This document shows positions 35,529 to 48,386 of a DNA stretch of 64,000 nt, in pieces. The notes beneath the pieces are model-generated. The model saw only the letters and a list, made by a program, of their open reading frames with translations, had not been told where the DNA came from and searched no databases. The position numbers and the translations under genes were made by a program. Origin of the DNA: Strongylocentrotus purpuratus (Eukaryota > Echinodermata > Echinoidea > Camarodonta > Strongylocentrotidae); contig NW_022145609.1 in the NCBI RefSeq assembly GCF_000002235.5, forward strand, positions 27,293,493 to 27,357,492, given 5' to 3'. Position 1 is the first letter of the stretch. Each line of letters opens with the position of its first letter.

Positions 35529-37497
35529 TAATGAGGATACAATCGTCTGGGATTCGGTTGCCAGGAGAATTCATTGGACATGTGTTTCAAGAACCCACTT
35601 GATGTATTAAGGTGCAACACGATACTAAAAAAAGTTGCTTAAATATTCAGCAGGATGGGAAAAGGAAGATAATGGAATATTATAGATAGAAAAATATGGT
35701 GCTCAAGGGAAACTAAATTCATAGATAGTTGGAGAAAGAAAAGAGGATATTTTTTGCTGCTTGCAATAAGGCAGTAGGAGCTATGCATTGCCATTGGAAA
35801 TTAAAAGCCTTCCTGGGAGCAGCCGATGATTTATGATGAAGTGATCGGTACAGTGAGAGAATATGAATGATGGGAGAGATAGAAAGGAAAAGAGAAAGAT
35901 AAGTGAGAAAGGAGAGAAACAAGGGAGAGATGTAAAAGGGAATTGAATACGATGAATATATGGGAGGGAGGCTGCATGCAGACAGAGATCTATGGAGCAC
36001 GAATGAATATACAATTTAATTTTTCACTCTTTCCATCTCTCTCCTTTCTTGATTATCTTTTTCTTTTCCTTTCTATATCCCTCTCATCATTCATATTCTC
36101 TGACCACATCAATCCATCATAATTGAAAGATAAGGAGACTGACAAAGAAAGCACTTGACAAATGCAGCTGCATTTTACTAACAAGACACAAGGCATCTTA
36201 AACTAATAAATAACATACAAAATGAAACAAGCTAACATATTAACAAGGTCCAGAATAGAAGAAGAAAAAAGTCTTGCTTTGATACTTGAAAAGTGGGGGA
36301 AAACTGGAAGTCAAACTTGGAAGTTAAACCGGGTATTTAAAATCTTTAAGTAAATATGCAAAGTGCCGTAACGAGGATGGCTCGTAAGTAGAACTAAAGT
36401 TCAATGCAGAAGCTGCAATTTTAGGGTCCCCCTGTGATTTATTGCAGCGCAATTTATCACGGAATCCTGACGGTTAAAAAACGAAAGGAACGGTTACAGA
36501 CAAATTAGACGCCTCTTGAAAGCTGATAGGCAGGAAGCTTGATAAGACTCATGGGACAGTTTCAAATGGAGGATGGCGAGGCTTGTTGTCAGTATAGCAG
36601 ACATTTCTGTCCTACATCTATAATCGTAAATCACAGAAATACCATCTTTACTTGAAAAGGGCATGAAATGGTGTATTTCAATTTCAATTCAGATCTAGTT
36701 TTAATAATGTAACCATAGCTCCTTAAGTATCACTATCAATATTATTTGAACAATTATACACTACCATTAATTGGTATTTTGATCTATTTCATGACAGTTC
36801 GAGAGAAAAACAAATAATTCAACTGAATTCTTTTTCTTTTTTATAACTGTTTCTGAAGAGGAATTATTATAAAAAGAAAAAGAATTCAGTTGAATTTGGG
36901 TCATAAAAGTGATTCAAGTTTATAAATACATATTTTTTTATTTTTTATTACAAATCCATAATTGTCTTGATTAAGCAAAATTTCTGCCCACCCCCCCCCC
37001 CAAAAAAAAGGGTTCATGACAATCTAAAATGTATTTTTTTAACAGAAGCACATATAGGTTTCATGTTGGGGCATGCTTCAGACCTTTGGTAAATATTCAA
37101 GCATTCAATCACATTACATGGCAATGATGGCATACAACTTTTCAGGTAAATATGCAGTTCCCAGTGCTTTCTTTAGGTGACATCCACACTTGCGTGATGT
37201 CACTTCATGTCGCTTCATGTCGCTTTTATCTATATGGTGCATGTCTAGATAGCACTTGAGAATTTGTCCCATGCTTTGATAGTGAACGCATCAGTATGGC
37301 ATGCTTGTCTTGCATGTGCCTCTCCATAGGATTTATTCATGGTCCGTGTTGTTCTGAGACTGTGTATTTTGGTTGGCGTGCTGATGCTGGGAGGGTTTAC
37401 AATAACATCCCTGGTCGTTCAAGATGCTTGGTTTTGCACTCTCTGGGTCTACCTCAGATTTAGCACGCCTCACAGCTCATCAGCAGTAGATCGGGTA
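35529..37497. other. Intronic DNA between two inverted MITE copies
   Basis: This contains an AT-rich perfect-arm hairpin (36817-36895), a poly-C run (about 36990-37001) and no recognisable gene. Confidence 0.6.
36817..36895. repeat. 79-nt hairpin with 28-29-bp arms
   Basis: The arm ATTCAACTGAATTCTTTTTC...TATA (36817-36845) pairs with TATAAAAAGAAAAAGAATTC...GAAT (36868-36895). Only one unpaired base is in the arms, and the loop is 22 nt. It could be a relic of a small foldback transposon; the size also fits a small-RNA precursor, for which there is no direct evidence. Confidence 0.8.
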
Positions 37498-37856
37498 TGT
37501 CCTCATCAGCTCAAGATTACCAAATAGCCTAGCCAGCTATTTCTGATTTGGGAAATTATCCCGAAGTTACAAATCGCGCCTTCATCAGGTCGAGACTCAA
37601 CCTCAAGAAATTACCTCAAGATATTTTGCTCAGTGTTCGTCCATACTGTGAGTCTTCAGGCTGGTGAAAACGCACCGGACAAATAACAGGATATTTCGCA
37701 AACTAAGCCAATGATATCTTGGGATGATTATCTCGACCAAATATCACGCTAATTGCAACTGCGAGCTGATGAAGACGCAAATTAACTGGATAATTTGCAA
37801 TCCGGATAGGTAAAATAGCGGGTTATTTGGCAATCTCGAGCTGATGAAAACAGGCC
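37498..37856 (-). mobile_element. TA-flanked foldback MITE, copy 2 (inverted)
   Basis: This is the reverse-complement orientation of the element at 35173. Read on the - strand from 37856, it shares GCAAATTATCCAGTTAA, TTGCGTCTTCATCAGC, TTTGGTCGAGATAATCATCC and GAACACTGAGCAA with copy 1. Its left end on the + strand has lost GGCC (reads TATGTCCTCATCAG), while the right end is flanked by TA. Confidence 0.83.
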
Positions 37857-38075
37857 TATTTGTGAAGTCTAGGGACCAGGGGTGGGAGGGTGCAAATTAC
37901 ATTGCCAAATGAACCTGGGTTGAAGTCCTTACACTTGATTAGGTGTACATGTATGGCAACTCAGTGATGGCAATATATACTGTACTGTGGGGGTGTATAA
38001 ACATGTGCATCAAAATATGGAAACATTACAGATATCAATGTAGCTTATATTCATTTTTCTTTCTCTATCTCCCTC

Positions 38076-38118
38076 CTACCCCCCCCCCCCCCACCTCTCT
38101 CTCTCTCTCTCTCTCTCC
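38076..38118 (+). repeat. Poly-C run joined to (TC)n
   Basis: A run of about 14 C, then ACC, then about 24 bp of TC. The sequence stays TC-rich to about 38290. Confidence 0.93.
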
Positions 38119-41010
38119 CTTACTATATAAATATCTCTCTCTCCTGTATTCTATCTCTTTCCCTTACTTTATCTCTATCCCTTACGCTATCTCTCCTGTA
38201 GTTCTCAATCTTACATCTCCTCTTTTCTCTCTTCTTGATACTCCCACTCTATTATGCTCTTTCTCTCTCCCTTTCTCTCCAAGTGATAATCCATCTCTCT
38301 AATACCTTCAAATAGCATTAACACTCTTTCTCCTTTGTGACATTGTGACGTCCTCTTACATAATTTTCATTCCTAGTCGATATCATACGTCTCAACAGCT
38401 TTTCTTGTGTGTATCAAAGCGTCTCCTCCCCCCCCCCCCCCCCCTCCTCACTCAACTACCCTACTATAAACACAAAATAGAGTAGCAATCATTACAAGCC
38501 CTTGAAACTATTGTTCCAAAACTTTTTCTTAAACAAAAGCTCCCCTTCTCTCCCCAAGACATGCTGGAGATTGGTTTAACCCCAAACCGACACAAAGACG
38601 TTCAAAAGGAGAGGAAAAAAAAACTCAAAGTGGACGGCATTCCACAGTGGATCAGCTCCATTTGTAAGACCACTCAAGTAGCCGATGCAGAAGAATGCTA
38701 ACTCGCTCTTTACTTTTCATTTGATTCCGTAGCTTGTTCATTCTTTGGATGTGGGACCACTTGAAGATGTCGGGGCTTCTTCATTGTTAGAATTAAACAT
38801 GATCAAATATTGGACTGCTGGGGGCCCCATCTCGTGCTCGGCTGATGCAGCTGCAAACTTATTACAGATATATGCAGAGATAAATATGCAGAGGGCCACT
38901 TGCTCCACAGAAATGAAGAATTTTACTTTTTCCAGCAGAGAAAAATGGCGATTTATACATCACCAGGGATGCAGAAATGTTAAAATTGCATCTCCCTGGG
39001 TGTTCTAAGAAACGATTAAAAGTCAAAGGGTACTTGGGGATCAAAATATATGTTTGACCATTAATTTAAAAGTCTAAATAGGCCATCAACAATCATGATA
39101 AATGCTTATTTCCACTGAGAAATAAGTTTGAAAAGTTCAAAGGTTATTCCCGAAGCAGAGAGAAGTTAAAGTAGGCTATTCAATTGCCATTAAAAGTTAA
39201 CTGGGACGCTAAAAATAAGGCTGTTGAAAAGATGGCAAGGTGCAGCCATTTTGTTTGAGTTGACGCTAAATATAGGATGAAAGAGGAGGAGAAATCAAAC
39301 AAATCCGAGTGACATTAATCTGCATTCATGAAGTGTTCATGCCATAAACAGATTGCCTTCTTCCATGTCGCACAAAGACTGTGTCAATCTACGTCATTAG
39401 TTATTCATGCCCGTGTGTGCACAGCTTTCCAACTTCACAGCCACGGCACGGCCGGTTTCGCACCATGCGCTGCATCAGGCATGCAGGACATTGATGCGAA
39501 AGGTGCCATTCCTACGGTGTGGCACTGTTTACATTCACAAAAACATTTTGTCACCTTGCCAAATTTCTTGATTGCGTGGAATAAGTAAATGTTTTTTCTC
39601 TGAAGTCGTTTCCTTCCCTCGCCCCCAGCCCCTTTCATTCATCTCAAAATTCTACACAAAAATCTGTCCCATATGATGAATGAACAACCCAATTATTATT
39701 GTATTTCCATCTCCACATTTTGACAGAAAATGACAAGCCTTGATAATTTCATCTATTTAGTATCAAGGTATATGCATCAATGCCTTTCAGGCACCAAACA
39801 GAAGATATATCACAAAGCAGCAGCACATAAATAAGAAGCGATTCCAAGAGCAGCACATTTTCCAGCTGCAATTAGTTTTGCTATCCAGAAACTCAAAATG
39901 CTTTTATAGAGACAACGTTAAAAGGATGTCCAATACTGCATTCATCATTTTGAAGCGTTTTGTAATTATTAACTCGGCAAAGGCATCTCACACTCGAGCT
40001 CATTCATATACCTTCTGTTTCGTGTTGTTGTTGTTTTTAGCAGAAAGTTTCTGAGACTTTGTGAAGAGAGAGGGGATAGCCGACAGGGACATCGCTCGTG
40101 ACGTGGGCTTGGCTGGGAGTGGGAACCATGGAGCCATGTTAATGAGCCTAGAATGCCGCAGGGAATAGCGTGGATGCTGTCTAGTCTTTGGTGAGCAAGC
40201 TCCGTGGTTCTTAATGTTTTAGCAGCCATAATGGGGGTCATTAAGATGCAGTACACTAATATTAGCTCTGGATCTTCCCATGGAAGATGCAGAGAGAAGA
40301 CAAGTGAAATAGATGGTGAAGGTGAAGGTGAGGTGAAGGTGCATTGGTAGCGCAAATTAGATATCACAGGAAATAACCCTTGCAAGTCACAAGACAAATC
40401 AATGGTCAAATTATGGAGTGTGGAGATATGTCTTGATATACTTTCTGGATTCTTGTTTGTTTCTCTCTTTAAATTCACAGATATTGTTTTTCAAAATACA
40501 TTTATTTTGGCATGTGAGTGAGATGTGCTGAGAAATATACGACCCCTCCCTTCTTCTGTCTCCCCCTCGCTCTCTCTCTCCCTCTTTCTCTATTCCTGTC
40601 TCTACCTCCCTTTCCCTTTCATCTTGAGTGTCTGTCTAGTCTACCGGCCATCGTTCATCTCCTCTCCTTCCCCTCTGTATTCCTTTCTCTTTCCCAGTCT
40701 AAATAGAGCATTCTAAACCACCCCATGGCTTATCCCCTTTCTTTCAGAGATTTTGAAGAGTATTTTGTTTTCATATCTGCCTTCCCGAAGCTGACAGACG
40801 AGCAAGCGATGAAATATTGCCCAATTGTTACAGACTAGCCCTCTCCCAAAAATATTTGGTATAAAAACAGACTGGTTTCCATAGGACAAACATTGGAAAC
40901 TAGCATGAAAAAACATTCAGAGCTGCCTCCACCCAGCTGCCCCCCCCCCTACTCCCCTCCCCCATCCACATCACCTTACACTGTACTTTCGTCACACCCC
41001 ATCTCTGAAT
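38119..41010. other. Intronic DNA, no gene seen
   Basis: A C-run lies at about 38427-38444, and a CTCC/TCTC-rich patch at 40550-40690. The frame at 39969-40478 (- strand, 169 codons) has no domain and is interrupted by nothing informative; I do not call it a gene. Confidence 0.5.
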
Positions 41011-41053
41011 CTGTCTCTCAGTCTCTCTCTGTCTCTCTCTCCGTCTCTCTCTG

Positions 41054-41085
<32 letters not shown>

Positions 41086-41151
41086 TATCTCTCTCTCTCT
41101 ATCTCTCTCTCTGTCTCTCTCTCTCCGTCTCTCTCTCTCTCTGTCTGTCTC

Positions 41152-41206
<55 letters not shown>

Positions 41207-41359
41207 ATCTCTACTACCAGTATTTCATCTTTATGAATGTGTATCTACGTGTGCATTGGCTTTCCTTATAGTCCTCCTAGTGGCCTCTTTGGGTGTTGTG
41301 TTTTTATGATATTTTGCTCACATACACATTCTCTCTCTCTCCGTCTCTCTGTCTCTGTT

Positions 41360-41421
<62 letters not shown>

Positions 41422-41465
41422 TCTCTGTCTCTCTCTCTTTCTATATCTCTCTTTCTCTCTCTCCT
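41011..41465 (+). repeat. Two long (TC)n microsatellites
   Basis: TC/TG and TCTA-interrupted repeats span about 41011-41215 and 41331-41465, with about 115 bp of ordinary sequence between. They generate spurious Leu/Ser-rich frames on + and Arg/Glu-rich frames on -. Confidence 0.95.
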
Positions 41466-43020
41466 GAATATTATCAAGATTTGTTCTCATTTCTCTCTCT
41501 CTCCTTCTCTCTCCTCCTCTCTCCTTCTCTCTCCTCCTCTCTCTCCCTTACTGCCATGTAATTTTTACTCTCAATCTTATTTTTGGTTTTTTATTTAGGT
41601 CAGGAGCAAACATTGGGATATGAAGAGTGTGACATTTTAGGAGCAGTCCACAACATCTACGGTTAATCAAAGCTTGGGCTGTGAAATACTCAAGGGGGAC
41701 CCAACCGAGGAAAGGAAGAAAATAACCAGCAGAATAGCAATGTGGGTAGACGCAGAGCAGAGCAGCTAGATTTTTTTTTTCTTCTTCACTTTGCACACCT
41801 CCGCACTCAGACGTGAGCAAATACTCGCAAACATTTGCACTTAATGTGTACGCATGAATGCCGGAGCAGTAGACACCGGCAGGGGATGCACGGGCTAAAA
41901 AAGACCCAGCAATTTAAAGCGCACTTGCTTTGGTATGCAGTGTTTGCATGGTTATTCAGTTAAATATATTCACTGGGGGTTTTTCTTCAAAGTCTGGCAA
42001 GAGGGTCGAAATAAAAGCAAATAGAAAGGAATAAAGCAGCAATTACACTCTAAATAAAGATGTAGTATCAAGCATAGCAAGTCACTGACAAAAATAGCAG
42101 TACTTGTTCCCATTCTCAGAATGAAACAGATGCATGTATCTATGACTTGTTCTCTCGCTGTCTCCAATGAAAGGTACTTATGTTTTAATTCCAGAAGAGC
42201 TTTGAAAAATAGAAACACAAAGTAACAAAACTGTAATTTTATTCTAAATATAAACACACAAGCAAGGTTTAGGAACAAACAAAAACACAAATTTCAACTT
42301 AAATCTAAAATATGAGTGAAACCTATATCCGTGACTAATAATATGGTAGTGTATTTAATGCTCGAAGAACAAGGCAGCACTTATATTCCAAATAGAAAGT
42401 TTCACGAGCAGACACAAATAGCATTTCCCATTATCGTTAAGTATTACCTAAAAATAAAATCTGACGATCATATCTCTGATTTCTTCAGAATAAAGTTCAA
42501 ATTGCAAAAAATGATGTACGTCAATTCTATATACATCAATTTTATGTGTGAAATCAGAAGAGAAAGAACATTCCTCTTTTAATTATTTCTTTATTGTCTA
42601 AAAAGTGCAGCGACAAAGATTGCATAAAGTACCTGCATGACATCATAACATCACCTACTCCATTTCAAGATCACTGATGCTTCTCCAGTGTCAATTTGGA
42701 ATGTCAAAAGGGTGAAAAAGGGGACTACAATAGAAGCGTTTGTTTGTCCATGAATCAATCGAATATTTTGCCAAGTTCATACAGAGTTTGTGACCTCCCA
42801 ATCGTGTTCCGCATGCTACGAAACAAATCAAACACCTCCATCGAAATAAAGTTCACTCCTCCTTAATTGGTTGGACCAACTGATGCCTTTCAACCGACAT
42901 TTTGATTTGAAGCCATTTGATTTGATGGTTTTATTGTGCTAGTCAATTTGACAGAGAAATTGTTATTTCGGTAGTATGGTATTTAAAATACTGCATGCAT
43001 GATACCATACTTATCTATCA
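41466..43020. other. Intronic DNA, no gene seen
   Basis: This is unique AT-rich sequence after a TCTCCTCC-rich tail (to 41550). A short inverted repeat GTATGGTAT/ATACCATAC lies near 42975-43010. Confidence 0.55.
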
Positions 43021-43203
43021 TCCCCCCCCCCCCCAATCTCCTTTCTCCCTGTCTATCTCTCTTTCTCTCTCTCTCTCTCATACATTCCACATCCCTTGTC
43101 TGCCTTTTCTTCCATTATTACTCTCTCCTTCAGATTGCAATGTTTATTCATAGTATCATTACCATTGTACCTCTCTATCTCTATCTCTATCTCTATCTCT
43201 ATC

Positions 43204-43273
<70 letters not shown>

Positions 43274-43288
43274 CCCCCTCTCTCTCTG
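43021..43288 (+). repeat. Poly-C, (TCTCTA)n and (TC)n tracts
   Basis: A C-run at 43022 and a short TC tract at 43056 are followed by about eight copies of hexamer TCTCTA (43173-43222) grading into (TC)n to 43288. Confidence 0.93.
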
Positions 43289-45154
43289 TACTATCCTTCA
43301 GTGATTACACTTCAATTTTTTAGTTATTTCTAGTTCTACTACTTCATATCTGTGATCACCTGTGTAAACAATGGATTCATCATCTAAGACATTCCATGTC
43401 AAAGTTATTAACTTCATGTGACAGGAGAACAAAAGAACATTAGGTGCCCATGTACACTTCATGCTGAGATGATTTCAGCGCAAGATCGTTGACTGTAAAC
43501 AATAACCCCATTATTACCAGCACCAAGTATTTTCACAGGATTGAGACAGGTTTACAATGGAATTACCCAACCAGTCTCCTTCCAAGGGGAATTTCAAATT
43601 ACATTTATCCATTGGAAAACTTATACAGAGGCCTGTCTAAGTGCAATAGTCAGTTTCTCTACCGGTATTTGTTTTGTTTTTATTTTTGTTGATGTTTTCA
43701 TTGATAAAACTTTGAATATTTGGGCCTATTTCACTCCATGAAAGTCAGGACATTCAATTTACTTTCTTTTTAATGTACTATACTAGAAATATGTGATGAC
43801 ATGTGACTTTGTTTTGTTGAAAATTTATGTTGAGCTAAGAAAACATACACAACAATCAACAGATTCCAACTTCCTTCTATAATTAATAAAAAGCAATCTT
43901 GTTTTACCGTTAAGGTATAAAAAAAAAATTACAGTTCAAGAAAATTCATTGAATTAACCAAGTCTGATCAGAAGGCTAACATACATCTGGAGAAGATTTA
44001 AATGCCAGATCAGTTAACCCATTTGGGTCACATGACCAAGGCTAAGGTAAAGACGCACACTTGACCCCAGCCACTAGGGTCACTGCTGGCGAGTGGACAA
44101 TGGAATGTGGGGCTAGGGGCAATTACAATCCAGTTGAGGTGATGCTCTATTCCTTGGTGCTACTATTAGTCTCTTACTTTCAGACCCTTATTGAATCTCT
44201 TATAATAAGTATTATCTGAAAAACACTATCAAAGTTATGAGTGGCTGTCAAAACCAACACAAGAACCATCAAGTTATAAGTAGCCATCAAGTTATAAGTG
44301 GCCATCATAACCATCACAACAATCATTAAGTTCTCGATATCCTTCATTTATATCCATTCCATTTCTTATATCTCAGTCTTTCATTTAACCTTGAAATCTA
44401 GTCTCACGGTGGTCGTTCTTTCAGCATCCTTTTTTCTTGTCAGAATGCAAAGACTAAGGAATAATGAACTTGCCAAAAATAATAATATTACGAGAGTGCT
44501 TGTTACTTTGGTTTTGAAAGTTGATGTGAGGTATTTAACTGCTAAGTAAAGAACAGCACTTGAAGAATAAAAGTGCAAAACACTTGATAATTTTTGCATG
44601 AACCAAAATAGTTGTTGAGAAAAAATGTAAAAATATGATGGATTTTATACTCAGAAACGAAAGGAAAATACCAGAAGGATGTATTAAAGGTGCTATCCAT
44701 GAACACAACATAAGGTAGTGAAGAATAGAATCGAGTTCTGAAAGTACTACATTTGATAACATCTCAACTGGGTGTGCTTACACTTTTCAGTTCCAACATT
44801 TTTCAATTGATGTAAGAGCATTCATATATTTAGAAACATAACAATAGAAATACTTTAAAAAACATTGTTCGATGCACATTGCATTCCAAGGAAGATATAT
44901 TGATTTATTATCTTGCTCAGTGGGAATGGATGCAATTCTATCTCAAATGAAAATTATTTGACATTTAGAAGAGACATTTTTATTAGATCCTTCCCATAAT
45001 AACATGATCTAGGTCCATCTTGATATTAAGTGGCATGATGAGCATATGAGATGATTTTAACTTATAAGATTGAAAACACTGTTTCATGTTTGATCAGACA
45101 TTACTTTCTCTGAAACACGAACCCCCCCCCCCCCCTCAACAAGACATTTTCATG
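43289..45154. other. Intronic DNA, no gene seen
   Basis: An 18-bp unit CATCAAGTTATAAGT(A/G)GC is duplicated in tandem at about 44267-44303. A C-run lies at about 45122-45136. No recognisable coding exon. Confidence 0.55.
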
Positions 45155-45400
45155 AAGGGAGACAGCATCTTTAAGTATTGCTATCAAAACGAAATAGAAG
45201 AGAGAGAGAATGACGACTGTTACGTCACAACCAAAGTAAGACAAATGAAAGGAGACTGCACCAGATATAGGAATGAAAACAACCCTCCCGCAACTAAAAA
45301 ATGTTCCCCAAATGGAAGACAGAATCTTCAGGTTTTGCTTACAAAATGAAATAGAAGAGAGAAAGTGACAATTGTTACAATGCCACAGCCAGAGATTTAA
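45155..45400 (+). repeat. Diverged ~157-bp duplication
   Basis: GGAGACAGCATCTTTAAG...GAAATAGAAGAGAGAGAG near 45161-45208 recurs as GGAAGACAGAATCTTCAG...GAAATAGAAGAGAGAAAG near 45317-45365, including the following GTTAC...CACA(G/A)CCA segment. Confidence 0.7.
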
Positions 45401-45724
45401 AAATATAAAATGGGGAGGAGATTGCGGCCGGGCTGAATACTAAAGCGTAACACGATGCCCTGCCTTTTGTACAGGCACGATTCTCTCCAACGTCTGGCTT
45501 ATGAAAATGAAGGTGAACGGTAATGATATCAGACAGCTTGAAATCGGGTGAAGTGCGTCTCCTCTCCTCTCGCAAAGTTGGACAAAATAGCGGCAGTTTG
45601 AAACCGTGTCTGTCTGTTGATGTGGTGATTTTATTTCTCTCTTTTTTAAAGGGTAACTTGTTGTACAGAAATTGCATTTCTTTACATGGACCCATTTACA
45701 AAATCATACAAATGCTATGAGTGA

Positions 45725-46110
45725 ATATAATGGGGAAATATTATGAGTGAATATAATGGGGGGGGGGGGGGGGGGGCTTATACAAGAAAAAAAATCATCT
45801 TTCATTGCTTTTCGATGAAATGTACCATTGTCAAAGATGAAAATGTGCAAAAGTGTGAATAACTGAATACTATTAAATGTCAAAGAGGAATCACATTTTG
45901 TAAATGGGTTATGGTTGATAGCTCAAATGTAATGGCATTGGATGGTGGGGGGGGGGGGGGGCTAAATTAAAAATCATGTTTCCTCGATTTGATCCCAATG
46001 TAAATATGATCTACTATCGTCAAAGCAATAGAAATGTGCACATGACTGAATGCTACAATGTCAAAAAGTGAACCACAAACCACATTGTCTGTATCCCTTT
46101 AAACACCCAC
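45725..46110 (+). repeat. ~190-bp duplication, each unit opening with a G-run
   Basis: Two units each begin ATGG then a G-run (about 45760-45777 and 45946-45961). They continue with AAAAATCAT, GATGAAATGTA/GATCCCAATGTA, GTCAAAG, AATGTGCA, GACTGAAT(A/G)CTA and TGTCAAA. Unit 1 is preceded by a short tandem copy of ATGAGTGAATATAATGGGG. Confidence 0.7.
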
Positions 46111-46818
46111 GTTCTATGGCGATTCTATTTCAAACTGTTTTAGCTATCAAGGTGAGACAATATAATGCTAACATCAGAAAGAGAGAGAGAGAGAGAAGAA
46201 GAGAACAAAGCAACCTAAGTGTAGAATGATCTACTAGCGAAAGAATTTATAAAATTTTATCCTATGAGTAATTATAACTACAATAATGGGTATCAATGCA
46301 TACTACCTTGAATAGTTATTTGTTTTTAAAATTACACATAAGATGTAAAACTGAAACAATGAATTGTTTGTCCATTATAGTATATTCAACTACAATAGCT
46401 GAATGGATTGATAAAGAAAGACTACCGAGTGATGGGAAAGCTTCAATCAACCGTACCATATGAATCTACAATGTACAGGACTATCAAAATCAAACAGTGT
46501 TCGGCTTTAGGATTAAGGCGCACTATCTAAAATACTCTTTTGAATTTTCAAGCATTTCTACTAGCTTGAAAAGACCACCCTTCAAATGAAATTCCATCAA
46601 GATTCAGTCGAAAGTATATCTGCACGCCCGAGTTCCTGTCTGTTCGGAGGTTTAAACATTTAATCCGTTCCACTTGGCGGATGCCGAGACAAGGATTGAT
46701 TATGAATGGATCAGAGAATTGGATAAGGACGGGTAGAATACATTTCAGAGGCACTCTGCACTGGGAGAGGGGGAACCTCGGGGTGCATGCCACTTTACCA
46801 TTAGGCTTTTCCACTCTA
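46111..46818. other. Intronic DNA, no gene seen
   Basis: A short (GA)n tract at about 46180-46200; otherwise unique sequence without a recognisable gene. Confidence 0.55.
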
Positions 46819-47385
46819 AGGACCTGTTCATACTACCATAGGTTGGTCCAAATAACACTAGATTGTGTCGCCTTAAAGTGAATGGTCACAAGACATAGAA
46901 CCTTAGGTCCATTTACACTACCATAGGTCCATCTAAATAACACCGGATTGTGTTTCCATAAAGTGAATGGTCACAAGACATAGAACCTTAGGTCATTAAT
47001 TAGGTCCATTTACACTACCATAGGTGGGTCTAAATAACACCGGATTGTGTCGCCTTAAAGCGAATAGTCACAAGATAAAGAAACTTGGGTCATTAAAAAG
47101 GTCCGTTTACACTACCATAGGTTGGTCTAAAAAACACCGGATTGTGTCGCCTTAAAGCAAATGGTCACAAGACATAGAACCTTAGGTCATTATATAGGTC
47201 CATTTACACTACCATAGGTCCGTCTAAATAACACCGGATTGTGTCGCCTTAAAGCGAATGGTCACAAGACAAAGAACCTTAGGTCATTAATTAGGTCCAT
47301 TTACACTACCATAGGTCGATCTAAAAACGTTAGATTGTGTGCCTCAAAGTGAATGGTCAGAAGACAGATAACCCTAATTTGTTAA
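46819..47385 (+). repeat. 97-bp satellite-like array, 6 units
   Basis: ACTACCATAGG occurs at 46832, 46917, 47014, 47111, 47208 and 47305. The last four intervals are exactly 97 bp; the first is shorter because ATTAATTAGGTC-type sequence is missing. Units share AACACCGGATTGTGT, CGCCTTAAAGCGAATGGTCA and CAAGACATAGAACCTTAGG with few differences, so the array is young or homogenised. The last unit decays after 47340. Confidence 0.93.
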
Positions 47386-48140
47386 TGTTTCATTTTGTTT
47401 CCCTTCGTGGGACATTAACTCCACCAGTGATAGCCTGAATGATCTATTGCACTAGATTGTACAATCTTGACAGTGCGAATGGTCTGGTAAAGACTATGGC
47501 TCCGTTCAGAGTAGGCTAAAATGGGGTCACACTATAGACCCCATTTGGAAGGGAGCAAATGTTGTTGGGTGAGGGGGGAGGGGGGGGGGGTCTGTATTTT
47601 AATGTGACCATAGGAACTTGAAATCTTGGTGTAAACCGACTTGGGCAGGGGTTTATAATGGTAGATAGAATGTTTCCCTGCAATATGTCAAATAAACTTG
47701 TAAGATGGAAGCCTAAGGAAAGGGACCGATATCATTCATAGACCATACCCTAATGGACTGTTCTACTCTACTGTAATATGAATAGGGCCAGAGTCTCTGT
47801 TCATTCACTTTAACACATTGAGATGAATCAGAAATCCTCAAGATCACGATGCGATGACGGCGTCAACTCTAACTTATAGACGACTTACAGGTGCAGAGTG
47901 ACCACCGATCGCAAATGAAACCCAACGTCATAAACCAGTTCGTTTCCGATTTCCATAATGGATCCTCGCTCTACGGTTCATGATAACGACATGACCGACC
48001 GGGAAAGAAGAACAAGAGACAGAAGTCATGTCACACATCAGACCAGAGAAAGGGGTGGAAATAGGTCCTGTCATCTGGTCCCCGGGTCCGTGCCTCCGAT
48101 GGCATGCATGTCAGGCAATGACGTGCATGATCTCATATTG
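47386..48140. other. Intronic DNA, no gene seen
   Basis: A G-rich run lies at about 47571-47590. The 64-codon frame at 47958 has an ATG but no domain and no splice context. Confidence 0.55.
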
Positions 48141-48386
48141 AGGGGTCAGTGACACAAAGACGTAACTCCATTTTAGCCATTTTGAGAAAAAGTGGTTTAT
48201 GTGTCACTGAGCACTTGAGCCTTAACGAGTTAAGTCTATGTTTCACTAGCCATTGACTTCAATGGGGTGTTGGGTGGGAGTAAAGTCTTTGTGTTTCCTG
48301 AAAAGCCCACATTTTCCTGAACATTTTGATATCAAATAGTCACTTTAGCAAAATATGGAGTTACGTCTTTGTATCACTGAACCCTT
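48141..48386. mobile_element. Foldback MITE, ~246 bp
   Basis: The left end AGGGGTCAGTGACACAAAG...CCATTTTAG and the right end (inverted) AAGGGTTCAGTGATACAAAG...CCATATTTTG are complementary over about 35 bp. An internal echo, TATGTGTCACTGAGCACTTGAG, lies at about 48199. No coding capacity and no clear target duplication; only one copy in the window. Confidence 0.78.

Noticed and set aside
39969..40478. 169-codon - strand frame
   Set aside because: No domain, signal or splice evidence, and the composition is that of surrounding intron; left uncalled, though it is the longest unexplained frame in the intron.
46819..47385. CRISPR array
   Set aside because: The 97-bp units are contiguous tandem repeats without unique spacers, and the window is eukaryotic.
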